In this document: positions 1 to 5,938 of the stretch, piece by piece
Layout of the letters: every line of letters starts with the position of its first letter
Numbering within the stretch: position 1 is the stretch's first letter
NCBI GenBank assembly: GCA_021298045.1
Contig: JAJTHY010000073.1
Location: forward strand, 1-10,313
Direction: 5' to 3'
DNA from: Candidatus Jidaibacter sp.
GTDB taxonomy: Bacteria; Pseudomonadota; Alphaproteobacteria; Rickettsiales; Midichloriaceae
Length of the DNA stretch: 10,313 nt
The notes under the pieces: model-generated
What the model was told of the DNA's origin: nothing
What the model saw: only the letters and a program-made list of their open reading frames with translations
Databases searched by the model: none
Program-made: the position numbers and the translations under genes

Positions 1-40
1 TAAAATGGCTATGAAAAATACAACAAATCTCCACCTCTTA

Positions 41-95
41 GTCATCCTCGCTATTGCTTGGGATCTTAAGATTCCTGAACTGCGTGCGGAATGAC
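41..95. repeat. Imperfect palindromic intergenic element (candidate dispersed repeat)
   Basis: A segment of about 55 bp is bounded by GTCAT (41-45) and its complement ATGAC (91-95). The arms continue imperfectly inward as CCTCGC and GCGTGCGG. The centre holds a perfect 10-bp palindrome, ATCTTAAGAT (63-72), inside a GGATC/GATTCC context. Its GC content is about 49%, clearly higher than the surrounding AT-rich spacer. The GTCATNCC...GGNATGAC layout resembles small palindromic repeats scattered through many Rickettsiales and other proteobacterial genomes. That it is repeated elsewhere is inference, because only one copy lies in this window. A short frame reads through it, as often happens with such elements, but does not look like a gene. 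It lies about 180 bp downstream of the parB stop. Confidence 0.55.
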
Positions 96-273
96 AATTA
101 AAGCAAAAACCGTGCCTTTTTTGTAGTTGAATTAGCTATATGATATCAACTTCTAAAAAATAATCGAGCATAAGCACATATCTTTTTCCCTTCGTGCTTT
201 GCCAAAATTTGTTCATTACTGTCTCAATGTATTTTGCGATTTGATTTTATTATTTGTAAAGCAGATATTTTTA

Positions 274-1146
274 TCAAAAAGTTAGATTAGATCCAGATAA
301 TTTTTGAATAAGCTGATCTAGCTGATCTAAAGATAAAAAATTAATAGAAAGAATCCCGCCATTGTAAGTATCTTTTATCCGGACATTCATTTGCAAAGCT
401 TCCGATAGAGCTCTTTCAATTTCTGCAAGATCGGAGTCGTTATGATGCCCCAGTGCTGGTCCAGCGCCTTGGAACTTACGTTGCTTACCAATTTCCTCTG
501 CAGATCTCACGTTCATTCTCTTGTCAATGATTTCTGTGGCAACTTCAGAAGCATTTTCTTTACCTACAAGAGTCCTGGCATGGCTTGCAGAGATCTCGCC
601 ACGCATCAGCTTATCTTGGACATCTTCTGGAAGAGTCAATAATCTTACGCTATTAGCTATAAAACTCCTGCTTTTCCCGATTTTCTTAGAAATTTGCTCC
701 TGTGTGTATCCATATTGATCCATCATAACCCTAAAAGCTTTTGCTTCCTCAATTGGATTCAAATCTTGTCTTTGAATATTTTCGACAAGAGCGGTCTCTA
801 GCATTTGCTTATCATCGAAGTCCACTGTTATTGCGACGATAGATTTTTTACCGGCTAGCTTAGATGCTTGCCATCTACGTTCACCTGCTACAATTTGATA
901 TTTCCCTTCATACTGTCTAACAATAATCGGTTGAATCAATCCATGCTCTAATATAGAGCTTTTTAAATCTATTAGCTCGTCTTCAGAAAAAACTTTCCTA
1001 GGTTGCCAAGGATTTGGCTCTATTTGGTTTAAATCTATTTCTATTTTATGCTGCGCAACCTTATTGCCAGTATCAAATATGTTGACAGGGTTATCTAAAA
1101 TCAATGCGGACAAACCCTTACCCAACACTTTTTTCTCGTTTAACAT
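274..1146 (-). CDS. parB: ParB chromosome-partitioning protein (CTP-dependent parS-binding clamp)
   Basis: This is a 290-residue ParB/Spo0J-family protein. It loads onto chromosomal parS sites as a CTP-gated DNA clamp, spreads along flanking DNA, and is moved by the ParA ATPase to segregate origins. The N terminus carries LGKGLSALI, the ParA-contacting segment common in ParB. The nucleotide-binding fold follows, with GERRWQAS near residues 88-95 and ENIQRQDLNPIEEA near 122-135. A helix-turn-helix lies near 147-171 (YTQEQISKKIGKSRSFIANS), and a short C-terminal dimerisation region ends the protein. Length is normal. An upstream in-frame ATG exists at 1164, but I prefer 1146 because GAGAGG sits 4 bases ahead of it and no such site precedes 1164. 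The gene overlaps the parA end by 29 bp and is last in the apparent mnmG-rsmG-parA-parB operon. Two parS sites for it lie upstream in the same operon. No clear intrinsic terminator follows. Confidence 0.96.
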   Translation of the reverse strand: MLNEKKVLGKGLSALILDNPVNIFDTGNKVAQHKIEIDLNQIEPNPWQPRKVFSEDELIDLKSSILEHGLIQPIIVRQYEGKYQIVAGERRWQASKLAGKKSIVAITVDFDDKQMLETALVENIQRQDLNPIEEAKAFRVMMDQYGYTQEQISKKIGKSRSFIANSVRLLTLPEDVQDKLMRGEISASHARTLVGKENASEVATEIIDKRMNVRSAEEIGKQRKFQGAGPALGHHNDSDLAEIERALSEALQMNVRIKDTYNGGILSINFLSLDQLDQLIQKLSGSNLTF

Positions 1147-1951
1147 TTTGCCTCTCATTATCATTTAACAAATTTTTTTTAGTTAACACCTCTCTAGCCA
1201 GCATCATATAGGAGACTGAACCAAGGCATTTACTATCATATATCAGTGCTGGTTTGCCATGTGAAGGAGCTTCTGAGAGTCTTATGTTGCGAGGAATTGT
1301 AGTTTTAAACACTAGGTCTTTAAATGTTTCTCTGACATCTGCTTCAACTAATAAGCTTAATCTATTCCTTTTATCCATCATAGTCAAAACTATACCATCT
1401 ATTTGTAAAGATGGATTATAGGACTTTTTGATTAAATTCACAGTATTCATTAAATGAACTAATCCTTCCAATGCAAAAAATTCGCATTGCAATGGGATTA
1501 TAACGCCCGTAGCAGCGACTAATGCATTTATGGTTAGCAAACCAAGCGATGGCGGACAATCTATTATAATTACCTCATAAAACTCACCAAGATCACTTAA
1601 GATTTTTTTTAATAAAAACTCTCTGCTGCTCATATCAATCAATTCTATTTCTGCTGCAGCAAGATTGACATTTGCTGGGATGATATCAAGCTTAGGGATT
1701 ATGGTGTGCTGGATCGCAACTGCAGCGTTAGATTGCCCGATTATAACTTCATAAGCCCCGATTTTTCTACTGTAATTATCAATTCCTAATCCGGTTGAAG
1801 CATTTCCTTGGGGGTCAAGATCTATAATTAAAGTTTTTTTACCTATGGCCGCTGTAGCGGTAGCTAAATTTACAGAGGTAGTCGTTTTACCTACTCCTCC
1901 CTTTTGATTAGCTATAGCAATAATATGCTTATGCATTTTTATATAAGTCAT
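1118..1951 (-). CDS. parA: ParA (Soj) chromosome-partitioning ATPase
   Basis: This 277-residue protein is a deviant-Walker ATPase of the ParA/MinD family. ATP-bound dimers bind DNA non-specifically, and ParB-parS complexes stimulate hydrolysis to drive origin segregation. The deviant Walker A motif KGGVGKTTT is at about residues 17-25, with the signature lysine two residues before the GG. Walker A' (DLDPQGN) is at 44-50 and Walker B (IIIDCPPS) at 128-135. The segment PLQCEFFALEGL near 153-164 is also typical. Length suits a chromosomal Soj-type ParA without an N-terminal DNA-binding domain. The ATG at 1951 overlaps the rsmG stop as ATGA, which suggests translational coupling. A second ATG at 1936 (MHKHIIAIANQKGG) would give a more typical N terminus and cannot be excluded. 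No strong ribosome-binding site separates the two. parB follows with a 29-bp overlap. Confidence 0.97.
   Translation of the reverse strand: MTYIKMHKHIIAIANQKGGVGKTTTSVNLATATAAIGKKTLIIDLDPQGNASTGLGIDNYSRKIGAYEVIIGQSNAAVAIQHTIIPKLDIIPANVNLAAAEIELIDMSSREFLLKKILSDLGEFYEVIIIDCPPSLGLLTINALVAATGVIIPLQCEFFALEGLVHLMNTVNLIKKSYNPSLQIDGIVLTMMDKRNRLSLLVEADVRETFKDLVFKTTIPRNIRLSEAPSHGKPALIYDSKCLGSVSYMMLAREVLTKKNLLNDNERQNVKREKSVG
1151..1156 (-). promoter_or_regulatory. Ribosome-binding site deciding the parB start
   Basis: On the minus strand GAGAGG precedes the ATG at 1146-1144 with a 4-base spacer. It lies inside the last codons of parA. Upstream in-frame ATG codons at 1164 and 1158 lack a comparable site, so this motif favours 1146 as the parB start and suggests translational coupling to parA. 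Confidence 0.55.
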
Positions 1952-2568
1952 TTTAATTTTATATGCCTAACTTTTAAAATCACATTATCATCTAGATTTT
2001 TGTTTTCAATAATAACTGACTCAAAGATATATTTTTCTTTTAGCATCACAAGCTCTTTTTCTGCGGCACTAGTCTTTAACAAAAAGACGTCGGTCGTATT
2101 ATTTATTAGTGGATAGCAAAGGTCTATTACTTCAGGCGCACTGCTTACCGCCTTGCTTACAATAAATTTGGGATTGCCTTCTTTTAAGATGCTGTAACAA
2201 TCCCTGATGTCAGAGCCTATAACTTTGGTGTTAATTTTCAAAATACGTGTCGCTTCTTTCAAAAAAACAGATTTTTTGGAGTTTCTTTCTACTAAGGTGC
2301 CGCTCAGCCCCATTATTCCCAAAACAATGCCCGGCAGACCATTCCCACTTCCCAAATCTATAAACGCCCCCGTATTGCCTAATATTTCAGCCAAAACTAT
2401 AGATTCTCGTACATGAGCAAATAAGTCATTTTCATGTATTTTTCTGGAAACGAGATTAATGCTCTTATTCCACTTGTTTATTAGCTCGAGGTATATGTTT
2501 AGCTTTTCAAATGTTTCACGTGAAACATTTACGTCTTCTATTTTCAATCTTTCTATAAATTTATCCAT
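1948..2568 (-). CDS. rsmG: 16S rRNA (guanine-527 N7)-methyltransferase RsmG (GidB)
   Basis: This 206-residue protein is a SAM-dependent methyltransferase that makes m7G527 in 16S rRNA of the 30S subunit. In other bacteria its loss gives low-level streptomycin resistance. The family pattern is complete: NKWNKSINLVS near residues 31-41, the SAM-binding glycine loop DLGSGNGLPG at 71-80, and LVERNSKKSVFLKEA near 92-106. Length is normal for the family. Residues 14-20 (NVSRETF) are encoded by a perfect parS palindrome at 2509-2530, so the gene carries a centromere site within its frame. It starts 21 bp after the mnmG stop and ends in an ATGA overlap with parA, consistent with one operon. The ATG at 2568 has no strong ribosome-binding site, so it probably depends on translation of mnmG. 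Confidence 0.97.
   Translation of the reverse strand: MDKFIERLKIEDVNVSRETFEKLNIYLELINKWNKSINLVSRKIHENDLFAHVRESIVLAEILGNTGAFIDLGSGNGLPGIVLGIMGLSGTLVERNSKKSVFLKEATRILKINTKVIGSDIRDCYSILKEGNPKFIVSKAVSSAPEVIDLCYPLINNTTDVFLLKTSAAEKELVMLKEKYIFESVIIENKNLDDNVILKVRHIKLK
2509..2530. other. parS: parS site 1, inside the rsmG coding region
   Basis: This is a perfect 22-bp palindrome whose 16-bp core, TGTTTCACGTGAAACA (2512-2527), exactly matches the widely conserved chromosomal parS consensus bound by ParB. It is flanked by AAA and TTT, which extend the symmetry. It sits in codons 14-20 of rsmG, where it encodes NVSRETF. The ParB gene lies about 1.4 kb downstream. An identical 22-bp copy lies at 4476-4497. 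Confidence 0.95.
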
Positions 2569-2589
2569 GAGCTACTATTTTGTTTCTAA

Positions 2590-4464
2590 TTAAATTTTAG
2601 AAGATGTTTTATTATCAACTCTATTCCTTAGGTAAACTATTATTGCTATAAGCGCTGCGGGCGTCATTCCTTGTATTTGTTTTGCTTCAGCTATGGTAGA
2701 GGGTTGTATTAATTTTAATTTGGTTTTTATCTCGTTAGAGATTCCACTCACCATAATATAGTCAAGACCTTTTGGAATTTTCATGCGCTCCTCTTCTTGC
2801 AAGAGTTTGGCATCTTGAGATATTTTATGTTCAAACACCTGATACATTGCCTCTGCTTTTAAAAAAGATGTCACTTGATCTAGTTTTTCTGAATTGGCAA
2901 ATTCCTCTGGAAATAACATTGACAAGCTATCTCCACATATGTTCGGTAATCCCATCACCTGATAGGCTGACCTTTTTACCCCATCATTAGAAATACTTAT
3001 TCCATATTTTTGGAGTTGGTGGGGGGAAAATTTTCTGCTCTCCAATTTAGCTTTTAAAGCTTTAATTTTTTCATGCTTATCTCTAAACTTCTCTACACGC
3101 GCGTTACTTACTAGCCCTACTTTATAAGCCTTGTCTGTAAGTCGTATATCAGCATTGTCAGAACGCAAATGGATTCGAAATTCAGCTCTTGAAGTCATCA
3201 TTCTATATGGCTCGCTTGTTCCGTTAGTAATCAAATCATTAATCATCACTCCTATATAAGAATCAGCTCTAGAAAGAACAATTTCATTTTTTGATAATTT
3301 AAGAGCTGCATTAGCGCCTGCAATCAAGCCCTGTCCAGCTGCTTCCTCATAACCAGTAGTCCCATTAATTTGTCCAGCTAAAAATAAACCAGATATCTTC
3401 TTAGTTTCAAGAGTGGATTTTAATTCTCTAGGATCTACAAAATCATATTCTATAGCATATCCAAACTTATCAAATACACATTTTTCAAGACCAGGAATTG
3501 AGCGAATAAATGCATCCTGTACGTCTTCAGGAAGTGAGGTGGAGATGCCATTGGGATAAACCAATTCACTTTCCAAACCTTCTGGTTCTAAAAATACTTG
3601 ATGTCTTGTTTTATCAGCAAATCTACAAACCTTATCTTCTATAGATGGGCAATATCTAGGCCCTGCTGAGGAAATTTGTCCACTATACATTGGTGATTTT
3701 CTAAGGTTATTTCTTATAATTTCATGGGTTTTCTCTGTAGTATATGTTATGCGACATTCTATTTGGGGAATATGTATTGCATCATTCATAAATGAAAAAG
3801 GCACGGGTGGTTTATCGCCAAGTTGCTCCTCCAAATTAGCCCAATCAATCGAATCTTTCCTTATTCTAGCTGGAGTACCAGTTTTTAGCCTGCCCACCCT
3901 CAAACCTATTCCACGAATGGTATCAGCTAATTTTATTGAAGCATTCTCACCTATGCGGCCGGCTTGAGTCATAGTTTCTCCCCGATGTATTATGCCGCCT
4001 AAAAATGTTCCAGTAGTTATTACTACCGAAGCACATTTAATAAATGCCCCGTCACTAAGAGTCACGCCACATACAGTAAAATCTTCAATAATTAAATCGC
4101 AAACCTCTCCTTCTAGAATCGATAAATTTTCATAATCACAAAGCTCCTTTTGCATTGCTTTTTTATATAATACTCTGTCAGCTTGTGCCCTAGGCCCCCA
4201 AACAGCAGGACCTTTACTTGAATTTAATATCTTAAAATGAATTCCAGATTGGTCGATTATTTTCCCCATCAATCCATCCATGGCGTCAACTTCTCTCACA
4301 ATGATTCCCTTGCCCACTCCTCCAATTGAGGGGTTGCAAGATAATTCTCCAAGATTATTTTTACTAAATGTAATTAAGCATGTGTTTGCACCAATGCGCG
4401 CCGCAGCTGCAGCTGCTTCACAGCCAGCATGCCCGCCGCCTATAACTATTACATCGAATTTCAT
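2590..4464 (-). CDS. mnmG: tRNA uridine-34 5-carboxymethylaminomethyl modification enzyme MnmG (GidA)
   Basis: This 624-residue FAD enzyme works with MnmE to install the cmnm5 group on wobble U34 of certain tRNAs, using methylene-tetrahydrofolate, GTP and glycine or ammonium. The N-terminal FAD-binding motif GGGHAGCEA is at about residues 9-17. The family signature SCNPSIGGVGKG is near 42-53. PRYCPSIEDKV, with the conserved active-site cysteine, is near 269-279, and GQINGTTGYEEAAGQG near 364-379. The C-terminal helical MnmE-interacting region is present, and the length matches bacterial MnmG. I chose the ATG at 4464 because GGTGG lies 5 bases upstream and MKFDVIVIGGG is the usual start. The upstream in-frame TTG at 4476 overlaps that ribosome-binding site and the parS palindrome. 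No convincing promoter was found in the 133-bp gap after mnmE. The gene leads the rsmG-parA-parB cluster. Confidence 0.98.
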   Translation of the reverse strand: MKFDVIVIGGGHAGCEAAAAAARIGANTCLITFSKNNLGELSCNPSIGGVGKGIIVREVDAMDGLMGKIIDQSGIHFKILNSSKGPAVWGPRAQADRVLYKKAMQKELCDYENLSILEGEVCDLIIEDFTVCGVTLSDGAFIKCASVVITTGTFLGGIIHRGETMTQAGRIGENASIKLADTIRGIGLRVGRLKTGTPARIRKDSIDWANLEEQLGDKPPVPFSFMNDAIHIPQIECRITYTTEKTHEIIRNNLRKSPMYSGQISSAGPRYCPSIEDKVCRFADKTRHQVFLEPEGLESELVYPNGISTSLPEDVQDAFIRSIPGLEKCVFDKFGYAIEYDFVDPRELKSTLETKKISGLFLAGQINGTTGYEEAAGQGLIAGANAALKLSKNEIVLSRADSYIGVMINDLITNGTSEPYRMMTSRAEFRIHLRSDNADIRLTDKAYKVGLVSNARVEKFRDKHEKIKALKAKLESRKFSPHQLQKYGISISNDGVKRSAYQVMGLPNICGDSLSMLFPEEFANSEKLDQVTSFLKAEAMYQVFEHKISQDAKLLQEEERMKIPKGLDYIMVSGISNEIKTKLKLIQPSTIAEAKQIQGMTPAALIAIIVYLRNRVDNKTSSKI

Positions 4465-4469
4465 ATCTA

Positions 4470-4474
4470 CCACC
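4470..4474 (-). promoter_or_regulatory. Ribosome-binding site of mnmG
   Basis: GGTGG on the minus strand lies 5 bases before the ATG at 4464-4462. It fixes the mnmG start and excludes the TTG at 4476-4474, which overlaps it. It begins one base after the 22-bp parS palindrome ends, so a hairpin formed by that palindrome in the mRNA would sit directly against the ribosome-binding site. Confidence 0.6.
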
Positions 4475-4475
4475 A

Positions 4476-4497
4476 AAATGTTTCACGTGAAACATTT
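4476..4497. other. parS: parS site 2, in the mnmG leader
   Basis: This is a second perfect 22-bp palindrome, identical over all 22 bases to the copy at 2509-2530, with core TGTTTCACGTGAAACA at 4479-4494. It is intergenic, between mnmE and mnmG, and ends about 11 bp before the mnmG ATG. It is a predicted ParB loading site. Its position suggests that ParB bound here could also influence transcription of mnmG-rsmG-parA-parB, but that is inference. Confidence 0.95.
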
Positions 4498-4597
4498 GTA
4501 AATTTAAAGTTTATTTGTTTCTGCTATTTATATGCTTACACCAAAGAAATGGGGCTATTCTTACCCATAATTTGGTAGTTTAACTATGGGCACTGTG

Positions 4598-5938
4598 TCA
4601 TTTGCCAATACAAAAACTCGAGAATATTGTATCCAAAATTTCTTCAACGTCAATCTTCCCCATAATTTGCCCTAACGAATTTGCCGCCATTCTTACGTAT
4701 TCACTAGATATATCAATGGGGTATTCAATATTAAATGCATCTAAATAAGTAACGGATTCGATCAAAAGAACCCTGTGTCGCTCAGAAGCTATCAATGGCT
4801 CCAAAGAGGGAGTGAACGTTTTACTTGCATATTCCTCTAAATAACTAATGATTAATTCTAATGCCGCCTCATCATTTTCAAGTAAACTAACATTTATTAT
4901 TCCATCAGAATCTTTGATTAAATCTGTAGCAAGGTCTATTTTATTCCTGACGATTTTATAATCTTTATTTAATATTCTTATATGATTTAGTAATTTTTCT
5001 GGTATACACGTTACCGAATCACTTACTAATAAACATAAATCAGCATCTTCTAAAGCGTTATAGGCTCTTTTTACCCCTTCTTTTTCTATTGCATCTTCAC
5101 TTTCACGTATGCCGGCGGTGTCATAAAAGATGAATGGAAATCCGGCGATGTCAACTCTAACCTCTATAACATCTCTAGTGGTTCCAGCTATTTGAGAAGT
5201 AATAGATACATCCCTGCGAGCAATTGCATTAATCAATGTAGATTTTCCAGCATTTGGCTCTCCTATTATGCATACCCTAATACCTCTTTTTATTATTTCT
5301 GCACTATTTTTTTGCTTTAAATGTTTGCATATGGATTTACTAATATTTGCTATTTCATTAGCAGCATTGTTAAGCACATCTGCAGGTATATCTTCTGTCG
5401 GAAAATCTATTAATGCTTCAAGTTTAGCTAAAATTTTTATCAACATATGCCTCCAATTCTCATACAAAGAGCTTTGTTCTCCTGCCATTTGGCGAGATGC
5501 AACCTGTCTTTGCATTTCCGTTTCAGCTTCAATAAGCGCGGCTAACCCTTCGGCTTGTGACAAGTCTAGCTTGCCATTCAAGAAGGCACGCTTAGAAAAT
5601 TCTCCCTGATCCGCAAGCCGCACATTTTTAAACGTAGATAGTTCAGAAAGTAACTTTTTTATAACTGCTACACTTCCATGAGTATGAAACTCTAATATGT
5701 CTTCCCCAGTAAATGAATGTGGTGATTTAAAATAAACAATCATGCACTCGTCTATTAGCGATCCGTCCTTAAAAGAAATTAAATTTTGCCTAAATAGCTT
5801 GTTTGGTATTAGCTTATCAGCAAAATCATATTTCTTAGCTATCTCGAAATAAGCCGATCCAGAAACTCTTATTATTGCTACGCCAGACTTCCCTAATAAA
5901 GTTGAGAGCGCATAAACGGTATCTTTTTTATAAATCAT
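4598..5938 (-). CDS. mnmE: tRNA modification GTPase MnmE (TrmE)
   Basis: This 446-residue GTPase is the partner of MnmG in cmnm5U34 tRNA modification; MnmE dimers use GTP-driven movement of their G domains. The N-terminal folate-binding domain (about 1-118) includes the GVAIIRVSG segment and FTGEDILEFHTHGS near 76-89. A helical domain is interrupted by the G domain, which has the P-loop GEPNAGKS at 226-233, AGTTRD at 251-256, DTAG at 273-276 and NKID at 332-335. The protein ends in FCIGK, the conserved C-terminal motif with the essential cysteine. All diagnostic motifs are intact and the length is normal. The ATG at 5938 overlaps the stop of the upstream transglycosylase gene as ATGA, so translation is probably coupled. 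mnmG follows 133 bp downstream on the same strand. Confidence 0.98.
   Translation of the reverse strand: MIYKKDTVYALSTLLGKSGVAIIRVSGSAYFEIAKKYDFADKLIPNKLFRQNLISFKDGSLIDECMIVYFKSPHSFTGEDILEFHTHGSVAVIKKLLSELSTFKNVRLADQGEFSKRAFLNGKLDLSQAEGLAALIEAETEMQRQVASRQMAGEQSSLYENWRHMLIKILAKLEALIDFPTEDIPADVLNNAANEIANISKSICKHLKQKNSAEIIKRGIRVCIIGEPNAGKSTLINAIARRDVSITSQIAGTTRDVIEVRVDIAGFPFIFYDTAGIRESEDAIEKEGVKRAYNALEDADLCLLVSDSVTCIPEKLLNHIRILNKDYKIVRNKIDLATDLIKDSDGIINVSLLENDEAALELIISYLEEYASKTFTPSLEPLIASERHRVLLIESVTYLDAFNIEYPIDISSEYVRMAANSLGQIMGKIDVEEILDTIFSSFCIGK

Noticed and set aside
125..199. Inverted repeats AGTTGA/TCAACT (125-151) and AAGCAC/GTGCTT (172-199) downstream of parB
   Set aside because: Each has a 6-bp stem with a loop of 15-16 bases in AT-rich sequence. 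Neither is followed by a proper T-run, and chance is a sufficient explanation.
4564..4590. Inverted repeat CCCATA/TATGGG just downstream of mnmE
   Set aside because: The stem is 6 bp with a 15-base loop, and no T-run follows on the minus strand, so it is not a credible intrinsic terminator.
5101..5109. TTTCACGTA in mnmE as a third parS site
   Set aside because: Only one half of the palindrome is present, and the other arm does not match.
5268..5609. 113-residue plus-strand frame opposite mnmE
   Set aside because: It lies wholly antisense to the conserved MnmE G domain and helical region, and its residues show no family pattern. It is a shadow frame.
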